This document shows positions 1 to 8,974 of a stretch of DNA of 64,000 nt, piece by piece. Within the stretch, counting starts at the first letter, position 1. Every line of letters starts with the position of its first letter. The notes under the pieces are model-generated. The model worked only from the letters and a program-made list of their open reading frames with translations, did no database searches and had not been told where the DNA came from. Both the position numbers and the translations under genes were made by a program. Source of the stretch: Granulicella sibirica (lineage in GTDB: Bacteria > Acidobacteriota > Terriglobia > Terriglobales > Acidobacteriaceae); assembly GCF_004115155.1 (NCBI RefSeq), contig NZ_RDSM01000001.1, forward strand, positions 868,001 to 932,000, written 5' to 3'.

Positions 1-40
1 ATCGGCGGCACGAAAAGCAGGCAATTCTGAATGCTCGTGA

Positions 41-71
41 CAAAAATCAAGCCGCGCAAGGCGGCTTGATT
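41..71 (-). terminator. Intrinsic terminator of the DUF948-like gene
   Basis: A perfect 11-bp inverted repeat (AATCAAGCCGC / GCGGCTTGATT) with a 5-nt loop lies 27 bp past the stop of the minus-strand gene at 98-727. Read on the minus strand, the right arm ends in a run of five T. This is the classic form of a rho-independent terminator. Confidence 0.8.
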
Positions 72-97
72 CTAACCTTCGTAAGTTCGTAAGACAG

Positions 98-727
98 CTA
101 CCAGCCCGGCTTCCTCTTCGTCTCTGTCTTCCCCTGCACAACCTGCCCAATCCCACCAGTCAGAGCCTTCAGCCGATCGATCAGCGTATCGATCATGTGC
201 TTGCTCTGGATCGTAATCTCCGCGATCTTGCGAGCCGGCACCCGGATCCCGTGATACACCGTCTGCCCGATCTCAGAGGTTGCCGCCAGCGTCGTCGCGA
301 CCATGCCATCCACACGCGCCACCTGCTTCTGTGCACGCGCATTCGCATCGTCGAACGTCACGACTGCTCTATCTGCGGTCTGGCGAATTGTCACATCCAG
401 TTTCTCTACTGTCTGGCGTACCGTGTGGCTCGTCTCCACGACGTTCTCGGAGATCACCTTGATCTTTGGCGTTAGGTCATGGAGGATGACCTGGGTCGAC
501 GTAGCAATCTCCTGGATATCGGCTATGAGCGGCAAGGCCTTGCCTTTTGTGTCGTCGAAGGACTGCTTCATGTCCTTCACGATGCCCACCAGCTTTCCGA
601 ACAGCACCATCGTTGCGATTGCCTGGAGCAGAAGCGCCACCGCGAGAATTCCGACGAAGATTGTAAGCCACATGACGTACCCAGCCGAAACGTCACCTGT
701 TTGCAGCCATACCGCTGTCAACATCAT
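98..727 (-). CDS. DUF948-like membrane-anchored coiled-coil protein
   Basis: 209 aa. One membrane segment lies at about residues 18-45, followed by a long helical, Thr/Val/Gln-rich region (residues 50-190) resembling the coiled coil of DUF948 proteins and of chemoreceptor signalling domains. The C-terminus is short and basic. No catalytic motif is visible. The first of two adjacent ATG codons was chosen because GGAGG lies a few bases upstream. The next gene upstream on the same strand encodes a YtxH-type protein, and DUF948 and YtxH proteins often occur together in general-stress loci. An envelope or stress role is therefore inferred; the molecular function is unknown. Confidence 0.75.
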   Translation of the reverse strand: MMLTAVWLQTGDVSAGYVMWLTIFVGILAVALLLQAIATMVLFGKLVGIVKDMKQSFDDTKGKALPLIADIQEIATSTQVILHDLTPKIKVISENVVETSHTVRQTVEKLDVTIRQTADRAVVTFDDANARAQKQVARVDGMVATTLAATSEIGQTVYHGIRVPARKIAEITIQSKHMIDTLIDRLKALTGGIGQVVQGKTETKRKPGW

Positions 728-761
728 TCCTGCCTCCGCATACAGAAACTATCACGACACA

Positions 762-797
762 ACGAAGGGGCGTCCGCCGAGCGGCACGCCCCTTCGT
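762..797 (-). terminator. Hairpin downstream of the YtxH gene
   Basis: Perfect 12-bp inverted repeat ACGAAGGGGCGT / ACGCCCCTTCGT with a GC-rich 12-nt loop that can itself pair (CCGC/GCGG). It lies about 30 bp past the YtxH stop on the minus strand. The tail is only partly T-rich, so termination may be imperfect and leave read-through into 98-727. Confidence 0.6.
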
Positions 798-824
798 GAA
801 AGCAAACCACTCGATGCTGAACCT

Positions 825-1250
825 TTACGACACAGTTTCGGGCGCCGTCTTGCTCAGATAAGCGTCCGTGCCGGCATCCACCGCAGCAGAAACGCCTTCC
901 TTCTGGTTATTGATCAAATCCTTACCCTTGTCGACGTATTGCGACCACTGGGTGCGGCCCTTGTCGTAGTAATCCTTGCCCTTGTCGACGTAGTCGCCCG
1001 CAACCTGTTTGCCCTGCGCAACGAGGTCGTTTGCCTTGGCGACACCCTGGTTGTAGGCCTCGGTCGCTTTCTGTGCTGTCTGCTGCGCGTAGGCGTTCGC
1101 CTTTTCCTTCGCATCGAGCGCACCCGCGACGAGATCATCGCGTGTATCCTTGCCAGCCTTGGGGGCGTAAAGAACGCCGATCAGAGCACCGATACCGAGA
1201 CCCGTCAAAAACCAACCAAAACCGCTAATTCCGCTTTCGTTATCAGCCAT
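825..1250 (-). CDS. YtxH domain-containing stress protein
   Basis: 141 aa. The N-terminus carries one short glycine-rich hydrophobic segment (residues about 10-28) followed by the YtxH signature LYAPKAGKDTRDDL. The rest is hydrophilic and helical, with repeated units containing DKGKDYYDKG and VDKGKD, a composition seen in desiccation and general-stress proteins. The start has a good GAGGAG Shine-Dalgarno sequence. It is co-directional with and upstream of the DUF948-like gene, so the two may form one stress-response unit despite the hairpin between them. Biochemical function is not known for the family. Confidence 0.85.
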   Translation of the reverse strand: MADNESGISGFGWFLTGLGIGALIGVLYAPKAGKDTRDDLVAGALDAKEKANAYAQQTAQKATEAYNQGVAKANDLVAQGKQVAGDYVDKGKDYYDKGRTQWSQYVDKGKDLINNQKEGVSAAVDAGTDAYLSKTAPETVS

Positions 1251-1753
1251 CGTCTTTCTCCTCTATAAGTGTGAGTGGCACCGGAAGCATGCCGTTGCCT
1301 TGAACTTGGACCCTGAACGTTAGAACTGATCCAATCTACCGGCCCATGTTCCTTTGGCCGCTGGATCTGAGTTCGAGAATCTTGCTTCTGAACCAGAGTG
1401 CCGTTTCACAACATCAAAGTCCAGAGAAACGTGTGCACCCTCAGGAAGATGCCCGGTGCGTGTATTAGGTTGCGCGACCTTGAGGAATCATGGGCATACC
1501 ATTCCACTGCGGGGCCATACATCTCTGCTTAGGATCCGCAACTTGACGCCTTCCAGGGTCCGTACGCACGAAGAACCCACGGGTTGGCAAAAACTGAACC
1601 TAGTCTCGGCACGACCGCATCGCAATCGAGAACCTTGCGTCTATATCCACAGGGCCCAAACACGCAGTTTTCGATACAACACGACTCCTCGCCCGAACGA
1701 GATTCGCCGCAACGAGCAGGGCTGTCTCCCGCCCCTCTACTGAAAGGAACGAC
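1251..1753. other. Intergenic region, no convincing gene
   Basis: About 500 bp between the divergent YtxH and BON-lipoprotein genes. A plus-strand open frame (1354-1743) has no recognisable domain, an atypical Arg/Thr-rich composition and no ribosome-binding site. The region must contain both divergent promoters, but no clear -35/-10 pair was found by eye. Confidence 0.5.
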
Positions 1754-2860
1754 ATGACTCCAGCATCCGACCATCCCATCACCCGCGCCGCCACCGTCGC
1801 CGCGCTCGCGATCTCTCTCGCGCTCTCCGGCTGCAAATCCACGCCCGCGCCCGCAACCGACGACGCAAGCCTCAACGCAGCGCTGCAAAGCCGTCTGCAG
1901 TCCGATCCCGGCCTGGCGGGCCAGCCCTTCCAGGCATCCGTGAAGGATGGCGTCGCGACCCTCACGGGCACCGTGACCAACCCAGCCGCACGTTCTCTCG
2001 CCGCGAACGACGCCTCGCAGGTCGCCGGCATCCGCACTGTCATCAACAGTCTTTCGCTCGTCGCCCCCGCACCCACCGAACCCGAAGTCGTTACGACCCC
2101 ACCTCCCGCGCCCGTCAAACCCATCCCGGCGAAGCGCGACCGCGTCAAGGTTCCACCGCCCCAACGCGCCCGCGTCGAGCCCCCGCCACCCCCGATGCCG
2201 GCTCCGATCGAGCGCCCCGAACCCCAGACAGCGCAGGTCGATCCAACTCCGCCACCGCCACCACCGCCCGCGCCGAAGCCAGCCCCGCCTGCCTTCCGTA
2301 CCGTGCGGGTTCCTTCCGGAACGGAGCTTCCAGTACGCATTACCCAGACGCTCGACAGTGCATCCACGCAGGCCGGGACCAGCTTCTCCGGAACACTCGC
2401 CAGTGACGTCATCGTCGATGGCCTCATCGCCTTCCCCACAGGGACCAAGGTCAGCGGTCGCGTTGAAGACGTCAAGGACGCTGGCCACTTCAGCGGAAAC
2501 TCCCTGCTTGCTGTCTCGCTGACCAGCGTCAGCCGCCGCGGCGAGACCTTCCCCATCACGACCGACACCTATTCCAAGCAGGGCAACGGCCGCGGCAAGA
2601 ACACAGCCGAAAAGGTCGGTGGCGGAGCTGCTATCGGAGCTATCCTCGGAGGCATCCTCGGAGGTGGCAAAGGAGCCGCGATCGGAGCCGCATCCGGCGG
2701 CGGCATCGGCGCGGGGGTCAACGGCGTCACCCGAGGGCAACAGGTGCAGATCCCCTCGGAAAGCCTCGTCCGCTTCCGCCTGAACACGGAGATCAGCGTC
2801 AAAGCTTCCTTGAAGAGTGAGGGAGACGACAACGGCGACCTCCAGCATCACGACCAGTAG
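1754..2860 (+). CDS. BON-domain lipoprotein with proline-rich linker and glycine zipper
   Basis: 368 aa. The signal peptide ends in a lipobox (ALSGC, Cys near residue 27), so this is a predicted lipoprotein. A BON domain follows (about 35-100; LQSDPGLAGQPFQASVKDGVATLTG can be traced in pieces around residues 50-75). Next come a long Pro-rich linker (about 105-180), a beta-rich domain (about 185-275) and a glycine-zipper stretch (about 285-330). The linker could span periplasmic space. A GAAAGGA ribosome-binding site precedes the ATG. BON domains are thought to bind phospholipid membranes, so an envelope-integrity role is inferred. Confidence 0.8.
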   Translation: MTPASDHPITRAATVAALAISLALSGCKSTPAPATDDASLNAALQSRLQSDPGLAGQPFQASVKDGVATLTGTVTNPAARSLAANDASQVAGIRTVINSLSLVAPAPTEPEVVTTPPPAPVKPIPAKRDRVKVPPPQRARVEPPPPPMPAPIERPEPQTAQVDPTPPPPPPPAPKPAPPAFRTVRVPSGTELPVRITQTLDSASTQAGTSFSGTLASDVIVDGLIAFPTGTKVSGRVEDVKDAGHFSGNSLLAVSLTSVSRRGETFPITTDTYSKQGNGRGKNTAEKVGGGAAIGAILGGILGGGKGAAIGAASGGGIGAGVNGVTRGQQVQIPSESLVRFRLNTEISVKASLKSEGDDNGDLQHHDQ

Positions 2861-2892
2861 CCCGCCTCAAGAGATAGCAATACGACGAAAGC

Positions 2893-2919
2893 AGCGGCAG
2901 ACCTCTACGGTCTGCCGTT
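2893..2919 (+). terminator. Hairpin terminator after the BON lipoprotein gene
   Basis: CGGCAGACC / GGTCTGCCG (9 bp, extendable by a G-T and an A-T pair) with a 5-nt loop, about 35 bp after the stop. It is followed by TTCGCTC rather than a T-run, so it is a probable but not ideal intrinsic terminator. Confidence 0.55.
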
Positions 2920-3013
2920 CGCTCATTCAGCTGGAAGGCCCGTGTAAACTAGGCACGCTGACGCCGGACGATAGACGTCGCATGCGCACGCAGCTCCCCC
3001 CGAGGTCCTCGTC

Positions 3014-4804
3014 TTGACGCAGGCAGCACCAAGCCCGGCAGGCTTTCTCACCATCACGCTGCATGCGCATCTTCCCTGGGTCATCAACCACGGAACCTGG
3101 CCGCACGGCATGGAGTGGCTCCACGAAGCTGCCGCCGAGACCTATCTCCCGCTACTCCGCGTCCTCACGAACCTCGAACGCGACGGTATTCCCGCACAGT
3201 TCAATATCAATCTCTCTCCGGTTCTCCTCGAGCAGCTCACTCACCCTCTCTTTCTCGCCGAGTTTCCCCGCTACCTCAATCGCAAGATCGTTGCCGCTCG
3301 CGAGGATGAGCTTACCTTCACCAACGCCGGCGAAGCCCACTACGCCGAGACCGCTCGTTTCTGGCACCGCGTCTATACGTCAGCCCTTGACGAGTTCAAC
3401 TCGTACAACCAGGACATTCCCCGCGCCTTCGCCCGTTTCCAACGTTCGGGACTCATCGATTTGATCACCGGCGCCGCGACGCACGGCTATCTACCGCTCC
3501 TCGGAACGGACGAGAGCGTGCGCGCCCAGATCCGAACCGCCGTCCAATCGCACATCCGCCACTTCGGCCAGCCACCCGACGGCATCTGGATTCCCGAGTG
3601 CGGCTATCGCCCCGCGGGCTTCTGGAACTACCCCGTCGCCAACGCCGACGGAACCACCGACGCCGGCTTCGAACGCATCGGCATCGAGCAGGCGCTCGCC
3701 GAGTCCGGCCTCAAGTTCTTCTTCGTCGACACTCATCTCGTCGAAGACTCCAACCGCATCGTTTCGCCTTACGGAACCGGCCCCGGCGGCAACCGGCCCC
3801 TGAACCGCCAGCCCGAGCCCCTCAACGACGAACCCACGAAGCCAAGACCCCACGGCCCACATCGCTCGCTCTACCAGCCGTACGAGGTCGACGGCCCATA
3901 CGACAAGCGCTTCCCAACGAGCGTCTTCCCGCGCGATCCGCGTACCGGCCTTCAGGTCTGGTCCAGTGACACAGGCTACCCCGGCGACAGCAACTACCTC
4001 GACTTCCACAAGAAGCGGTACCCCGGCGGGCATCGCTACTGGCAGGTCAGCGGCAGCCGCATCGATATGGCGGACAAGCTTCCGTACTGGCCCCAACAGG
4101 CCGCCGAACGCGTCAAGGTACACGCCGCACACTTTGTCGAACTTGTCCAGGACGCCCTCGAAGCGAGCTCCATCTCCGCCAACCCGCCCATCCTCTGCGC
4201 TCCCTTCGACGCCGAGCTCTTCGGCCACTGGTGGTTCGAAGGCGCGCTCTGGCTAGAGGCTGTCTGCCGCGCGCTGCATGCCGCCAACAACGGCATTCAG
4301 CTCACCACCTGCAGCAGCTATCTCAAGCAGTACCCGGGAACAAACTCCATCGCGATGAACGAGGGTTCCTGGGGAGCGGGCGGGCTGAATCAGGTCTGGA
4401 TGAACCACGAGACGAGCTGGACCTGGACCCACATCTACCCTGCCGAGCGCTTCACCCGTGAGGTCTGCACCTCGACCGCCTGGCAGGACTCCGAGATTAC
4501 CGTCCGCGTCGTCAAGCAGCTCTGCCGCGAGCTTCTCCTCCTCGAGGCCTCCGACTGGCAGTTCCTCATCACCACCGGAGCCGCCCGTGACTACGCCGAA
4601 CTACGCTTCAACACCCACCGGGAGCAGTTCCAGGCCCTGAAGGAGCTCTACCAGAACCTTCAGGCCGGGCTTACCCTCACGCCTTACGACCTCGCCCAAC
4701 TCGCCGCCACCGAGCTGCGCGACAACATCTTCCCCGACATCGATCCCGGCTTCTGGGCCGAAGGGGCCCACGACCTCCCGCCAGCCATAGCGCGCCGGCC
4801 CTGA
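3014..4804 (+). CDS. GH57 1,4-alpha-glucan branching enzyme (DUF1957 type)
   Basis: 596 aa, near the usual size of GH57 branching enzymes. The N-terminal motif HAHLPWV is typical of family GH57. The nucleophile Glu lies in GIWIPECGY (about Glu195) and the acid/base Asp in PFDAELFGHWW (about Asp399), both as expected. A C-terminal helical DUF1957-type domain follows (about 430-590). A Pro/Asn-rich insert at about 255-300 carries no known motif. The enzyme makes alpha-1,6 branches in glycogen-like glucans in the cytoplasm. The start is TTG; no upstream ATG fits the frame. Neighbours are unrelated envelope genes, so it appears to be a stand-alone glycogen gene. Confidence 0.9.
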   Translation: MTQAAPSPAGFLTITLHAHLPWVINHGTWPHGMEWLHEAAAETYLPLLRVLTNLERDGIPAQFNINLSPVLLEQLTHPLFLAEFPRYLNRKIVAAREDELTFTNAGEAHYAETARFWHRVYTSALDEFNSYNQDIPRAFARFQRSGLIDLITGAATHGYLPLLGTDESVRAQIRTAVQSHIRHFGQPPDGIWIPECGYRPAGFWNYPVANADGTTDAGFERIGIEQALAESGLKFFFVDTHLVEDSNRIVSPYGTGPGGNRPLNRQPEPLNDEPTKPRPHGPHRSLYQPYEVDGPYDKRFPTSVFPRDPRTGLQVWSSDTGYPGDSNYLDFHKKRYPGGHRYWQVSGSRIDMADKLPYWPQQAAERVKVHAAHFVELVQDALEASSISANPPILCAPFDAELFGHWWFEGALWLEAVCRALHAANNGIQLTTCSSYLKQYPGTNSIAMNEGSWGAGGLNQVWMNHETSWTWTHIYPAERFTREVCTSTAWQDSEITVRVVKQLCRELLLLEASDWQFLITTGAARDYAELRFNTHREQFQALKELYQNLQAGLTLTPYDLAQLAATELRDNIFPDIDPGFWAEGAHDLPPAIARRP

Positions 4805-4989
4805 GCTTTCTTCACGCAAAATCAATCTGTTAGCCGAACCGAAGGCCATCCAAAGACCGGCGTCGGCCATCCTATCCACATGATCGATACAGAAGAAGAA
4901 GCACCTCTGTGCCTCGAAACCATAGCGTTATCAGGCTGCATCCCCAGGGCCAAGGCATCAAGAAACCATCGGTCGAAAGTTGGAAGATA

Positions 4990-5334
4990 ATGACGAAGAA
5001 GTGGCTTGCACTTCCCCTCCTCCTGGCAACTATCCCAGGCCTCGCCCAGTACGATCGCCGCGGAAACTTTAACAATGGCCTTCGCGATGGCGGACGCCAC
5101 GGCGACTACTACGGCCACGATCGCCGCTACGACGATCGCTATCGCAATCAGGGTGGAATTGGCCCCGGTAAGGGAGCCCTCATCGGCGGCGCAGGCGGCG
5201 CGGCCCTCGGCGCACTTCTCGGAGGTGGCTTGAAGGGTGCGATCATCGGCGGTGGCGCTGGTGCCGGTGTCGGCGCAATCGCTGGTAAGGTCCACCAGGA
5301 CAACCGCCGCAACGACTACTATTACGGTCGCTAA
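4990..5334 (+). CDS. Secreted glycine-zipper protein
   Basis: 114 aa from the ATG at 4990. This start gives a clean signal peptide (residues 1-19, ending GLAQ); a longer frame from 4909 would bury it. The mature part is Arg/Asp/Tyr-rich (about 21-55), then forms a glycine zipper of GG(A/x)GGA repeats (about 55-105) and ends in a charged tail. Such zippers insert into or line the outer membrane. GGAAG precedes the start closely. Followed at 52 bp by another small secreted protein. Confidence 0.75.
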   Translation: MTKKWLALPLLLATIPGLAQYDRRGNFNNGLRDGGRHGDYYGHDRRYDDRYRNQGGIGPGKGALIGGAGGAALGALLGGGLKGAIIGGGAGAGVGAIAGKVHQDNRRNDYYYGR

Positions 5335-5385
5335 CAGCGCCGGAACTACCCGCTCAAGCTCAAGCACGTGAAAGGATCCTGACTC

Positions 5386-5796
5386 ATGAATCTCCGCTCG
5401 ATCGCAGCCGCCGCAATCCTCGCCGCCGCTCCCCTCAGCCTTCTGCCCGCATCCGCTATTGCCCAAGCCAACATCCAGCCGAAAGGCGATAACTCCACCG
5501 GCCCAGGCAAGACCTTCCCCATCGACCAGATCGTCACCGCCTCGGTTCACGACGCGTGGCTCCTGAGCGGCAAGGACGAGTCCACCTTCTTCGACATCGT
5601 CCAGCAGCTCGCCGCCATGTCCGCCGAAAAGCGCGGCGTGACCCTCCCCGATAGCGAAGCTGCCGGCCGCCGCATGGGCAACTACATCAAGGCCCAGGCT
5701 CACCTCGACCACGACCAGCTTCTCTACGTCATCGTCGACAAGGCTGTTCGCATGGTCGCAACCAAGGCGGCGACTCCCGCTGCTGCAACAAACTAA
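5386..5796 (+). CDS. Small secreted protein of unknown function
   Basis: 136 aa with a clear signal peptide (residues 1-26, AxA-type site after SAIAQA). The mature part is mixed alpha-helical, with one Asp/His-rich stretch (AHLDHDQ) and an Ala/Thr-rich end. GAAAGGA lies upstream of the ATG. No family was recognised. It is probably co-transcribed with the glycine-zipper gene before it, and a strong hairpin follows. Confidence 0.7.
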   Translation: MNLRSIAAAAILAAAPLSLLPASAIAQANIQPKGDNSTGPGKTFPIDQIVTASVHDAWLLSGKDESTFFDIVQQLAAMSAEKRGVTLPDSEAAGRRMGNYIKAQAHLDHDQLLYVIVDKAVRMVATKAATPAAATN

Positions 5797-5826
5797 CTTC
5801 CGGCTAACTCCGGCGGATCAGAGATA

Positions 5827-5864
5827 AGAGCCTCGTTCCTGCTTCCTGAGGAGCGAGGCTCTTC
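5827..5864 (+). terminator. Hairpin terminator after the secreted-protein pair
   Basis: A 10-bp perfect stem AAGAGCCTCG / CGAGGCTCTT extends inward by five pairs (one G-T) to a 15-bp stem. It lies 31 bp past the stop at 5796 and just before the next start. No long T-run follows. Confidence 0.6.
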
Positions 5865-5887
5865 GACGTCCTGCCTACAATGGAAGA

Positions 5888-6730
5888 GTGCCCGCACCCA
5901 CCCGGCCGAGTGTCCTGCATCTCTGGCATCTTCTATCTCTCGACGCCCCCACGGTAGCCGTCCTCTGGACCTGCTTTACCGCCCGCCTTACCCACACGCC
6001 ACTTCCCCTCGCAACACCCGTCGCCATGGCACTCGCCGTCTGGACTCTCTACGCCGCCGACCGCCTCCTCGACACCCGCCAGCTAAGCCCGCAAACCACC
6101 GGCCTCGAACCTCGTCACCTCTTCCACCATAAGCACCGCACAGCCTTCCTGATTGGCATCGGCGTCGCGACGATAGTCCTCGCCGCGCTGCTCCCGCTCT
6201 TGAGCCCAGCCGCGATGCGTCTCTACCTCACCGAAGCCGCCCTCATGGCCGGGTACTTCCTCCTCATCCACACCTCGCTCGACGCCCGCCCCTTCAACCG
6301 CCCGATCCCGAAAGAACTTATCGTCGGTCCCTTCTTTGCAGCCGCCACCTTCATCCCCACCATCTCCCGCAACCCGACCCTGCGCCCCACACTCCTGCCC
6401 GCTGCAATCCTCTTCGCCTTCCTCTGCAGCCTAAACTGCCTCTTCATCTACGCCTGGGAGCATCCGACAGGCACCCGCGTCCACTGGACCATCCATCGCG
6501 CCACTCAATGCCTCCCCGCCCTCGCGACCCTTCTTCTCGTCGCTTCCATCCTCCTCACCCTGCACTTACGGGCCACCCCCGTGCGCTCGTATCCCATTGC
6601 CTGCGCCCTCAGCACCCTTACCCTTGTCGCTCTGAACCAGTGTCGCCATCAACTCTCCCGGCTCACTCTCCGTACCGCCGCCGACGCCGCGCTTCTCACC
6701 CCTCTGCTCATCCTGCCCTTCACTTCATGA
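5888..6730 (+). CDS. Polytopic membrane protein, weakly UbiA-like
   Basis: 280 aa with about seven to eight hydrophobic segments. After the second segment the motif YAADRLLDTRQ places two Asp residues in a spacing like the first Asp-rich motif of UbiA prenyltransferases, and Arg/His-rich text follows. The second UbiA motif is not evident. Assignment to that superfamily is therefore tentative; a plain membrane protein of unknown function is the alternative. The GTG start has an SD-like GGAAGA placed too close, so the start is uncertain. The 3' end overlaps the convergent glycosyltransferase gene by 11 bp. Confidence 0.6.
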   Translation: MPAPTRPSVLHLWHLLSLDAPTVAVLWTCFTARLTHTPLPLATPVAMALAVWTLYAADRLLDTRQLSPQTTGLEPRHLFHHKHRTAFLIGIGVATIVLAALLPLLSPAAMRLYLTEAALMAGYFLLIHTSLDARPFNRPIPKELIVGPFFAAATFIPTISRNPTLRPTLLPAAILFAFLCSLNCLFIYAWEHPTGTRVHWTIHRATQCLPALATLLLVASILLTLHLRATPVRSYPIACALSTLTLVALNQCRHQLSRLTLRTAADAALLTPLLILPFTS

Positions 6731-8231
6731 ACCGCAGAACCTCGCCCGGCCGGTCCCGATATCCTGGCTTCTCCTCCAGCCGGTACAGCACGAGCACATT
6801 CCTCTCCGGATCATCAAACACCCGATAACGCCCCCTCTCGACCATCCAATACCGTTCTCCAAACCACCGCGTCCCGTAGTCCTCTTCCCCGTTCCAGGCC
6901 GCGAACCACTCCGGTCGATACCGGTCGAGCATCGCATCGATTCCACCCATCGCATACTCCGAGTTGATCCCCGCCACCCCGGTCCACATCGTCACATCAT
7001 CCGCGCTGCTCCCAAGCAGAAGCTGCTTCCCTCCATCCCGCCGCATCGTCCCCGCGATCCCCTCCGCCGCCGTCTGGAAGCTGTACTCCGGCCTCGCCGC
7101 ATACCACAGCGTCCGCACCATCATCGCCAGGCCCGCCATCCCGACCGCTCCCCCCAGAACCCACGCTCCCCAGATCAACCGCCGAGCCCAAAGCACCTCA
7201 ATCCCAATCACCACGAGCACCACCACCGGCATTACCATCACGAGGTAATACCGCGGCTGAAGATACGTGTGATACCAGATGAACGTCAGGTACCCCACCG
7301 TAGCCAGCACCGAACTCCCAAATAAAGGCGCCCGCCAAAGCTCCCGCAGCCAAACCGCTGAAAGCACCAGAACCGCGACAGCAGCCCAAAAAATCACTGG
7401 GTTAATCCAAAGCCCATCCCGCAGAGTCTTCCACGCTTCGATCGGCATGATGCTCAGGTGAACCCGGTCCTTATTGATCGCAAACAGCAACCGGTAATCC
7501 TCAATATGAGGCCGCGCCCAGGCCGCGTAATACCCCATCCAAAGCAAAGCCGCCGTACCCCCAACGGTTGCCATCGGCTTCATCCAGCCTCTCCTGGGCC
7601 AGTTCATCGAAGCCCACATCTGGTACAGCACTGCCGGCACAAGAAAGAGCCCCGTCGACTTCGTCAGCAGGAGCAGGCAAAGCACAACACCAAGTCCAAC
7701 CTGCCGAGCTGACTCCCCCTCACGCATCCTCTGGGCCAGCCAAAGCCCGAGCATCATCCAGAACACCAGCACCGGCTCCAGGATCCCCATCCGCCCAAAC
7801 GCATAGCAGAACGGATTCACCGCCACCAGCGCCACCGCCGCAGCCGCCGAAAGCCGGCCCCGCTCGCGCCTCAGCAACCCATACAGCATCCCTAGCGACA
7901 ACCCATACAACACCAGCGCCAACACTCGCGCCGATACCATCCCCACACCCGTCACTCCAAACCACCCACGAAGCATCACCGGCCAGACCGGCATCGCCAC
8001 CACCGGATTGAACGATCCCGGCAGATACCACGCCCCACCCAAAGCCTGCCGGACAGCCGCCCCACCGTACCAGCCTTCATCCGTCATCTTCGACCAGTCG
8101 TTCCATGCCGAGCCATTTGGAAAATCAGCCCCCAGATGCACGAAGCAGAGCCCGAAGAACGCCACCGCCACTCCAACCAGCAGCCATTCCACCCACCCCC
8201 GCCGCCTCGCCCCGCCGTTCACCATCCCCAA
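6720..8231 (-). CDS. GT-C fold membrane glycosyltransferase (PMT/ArnT-like)
   Basis: 503 aa with about ten to eleven transmembrane helices. The first extracytoplasmic loop contains MTDEGWYGGAA, matching the acidic D-E motif of GT-C glycosyltransferases that use polyprenyl-phosphate sugars. A soluble C-terminal part (about 385-503) ends near the membrane. Donor and acceptor cannot be told from sequence. It is divergent from the methyltransferase gene, with only 39 bp between starts. Two further GT-C proteins lie at 14620-18745. Confidence 0.75.
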   Translation of the reverse strand: MGMVNGGARRRGWVEWLLVGVAVAFFGLCFVHLGADFPNGSAWNDWSKMTDEGWYGGAAVRQALGGAWYLPGSFNPVVAMPVWPVMLRGWFGVTGVGMVSARVLALVLYGLSLGMLYGLLRRERGRLSAAAAVALVAVNPFCYAFGRMGILEPVLVFWMMLGLWLAQRMREGESARQVGLGVVLCLLLLTKSTGLFLVPAVLYQMWASMNWPRRGWMKPMATVGGTAALLWMGYYAAWARPHIEDYRLLFAINKDRVHLSIMPIEAWKTLRDGLWINPVIFWAAVAVLVLSAVWLRELWRAPLFGSSVLATVGYLTFIWYHTYLQPRYYLVMVMPVVVLVVIGIEVLWARRLIWGAWVLGGAVGMAGLAMMVRTLWYAARPEYSFQTAAEGIAGTMRRDGGKQLLLGSSADDVTMWTGVAGINSEYAMGGIDAMLDRYRPEWFAAWNGEEDYGTRWFGERYWMVERGRYRVFDDPERNVLVLYRLEEKPGYRDRPGEVLRFMK

Positions 8232-8270
8232 AACCTACCACGCACCACCACCTATCATCGAAGACAAGCC

Positions 8271-8906
8271 GTGAGCGAGCCACCCAACTTCGACCGCATC
8301 GCCCGCCCCTACCGCTGGCTCGAATACTTCACGCTCGGCCCCGTCCTTCAGCAAACCCGTACTCACTTCCTAGCCCATCTCGACGACCGCCGTCAGGCCC
8401 TCATTCTTGGCGACGGCGACGGCCGCTTCACCGCTCAACTCCTCCTCCGCAACCCTCATATCGAAGCGGATGCCGTCGATACAAGCGCAACCATGCTCCA
8501 TCTCCTCGCTCAGCGCGCCAATGCCCCTAAACGCCTTCGAACCCACCATGGGGACGCACTGACCTACGCACCCATCGTCCTGCCCGATCTCATCGTTACC
8601 CACTTCTTCCTCGACTGCCTCACCCAACCCGAACTTGACCGCCTCACCCACCGCCTAGCCCAAACTCTTGCGCCCGGAGGCCTCTGGCTGCTCTCAGACT
8701 TCCGCATCCCACCCGGTCCAATGAACCGTCCCGCACGGCTCTACATCGCATTCCTCTACAAAACCTTCAGTCTCCTCACCGGCCTGAGCACCGCCAGCCT
8801 GCCAGACCACACAACTGCCCTCACCCAGGCCGGCCTGGTTCGCGTTGCACACCACTACCGCCTCTTCGGCCTCCTCACCACGGAACTCTGGCGGAAGACC
8901 CAGTAG
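8271..8906 (+). CDS. Class I SAM-dependent methyltransferase
   Basis: 211 aa from GTG at 8271. The S-adenosylmethionine-binding motif I is ILGDGDGRF (about residues 43-51), followed by motif II ending in an acidic residue (ADAVDTS) and a motif IV-like DLIVTHFFLDC. The later LAPGGLWLLSDF matches post-motif III. The start was chosen because conserved sequence begins there and the upstream frame runs through the divergent gene. Substrate unknown; a small-molecule or quinone/lipid acceptor is possible. Confidence 0.8.
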   Translation: MSEPPNFDRIARPYRWLEYFTLGPVLQQTRTHFLAHLDDRRQALILGDGDGRFTAQLLLRNPHIEADAVDTSATMLHLLAQRANAPKRLRTHHGDALTYAPIVLPDLIVTHFFLDCLTQPELDRLTHRLAQTLAPGGLWLLSDFRIPPGPMNRPARLYIAFLYKTFSLLTGLSTASLPDHTTALTQAGLVRVAHHYRLFGLLTTELWRKTQ

Positions 8907-8920
8907 CATCGGTCTTGGTC

Positions 8921-8952
8921 TCTGTGGTTGTCATTCCCTACGAGAAAACTCT
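8921..8952 (+). repeat. Degenerate copy of dispersed repeat A
   Basis: Carries the core GGTTGTCATTCCC (8926-8938) followed by a decayed tail. It matches better copies at 11081-11145, 16590-16672 and 56401-56476. It sits just after a stop codon and 23 bp before the M1 peptidase start. Confidence 0.5.
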
Positions 8953-8974
8953 GTTCCGCCATACAATCACTCCC

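Noticed and set aside
1272..1290. TGGCAC resembling a sigma-54 -24 element
   Set aside because: The GC at -12 is not at the required spacing.
1354..1743. A 129-codon plus-strand frame in the intergenic region
   Set aside because: No Shine-Dalgarno, no domain, unusual composition.
1529..2851. A 440-codon minus-strand frame opposite the BON lipoprotein gene
   Set aside because: Gly/Arg-rich, no domain or ribosome-binding site. It is the mirror of the Pro-rich linker.
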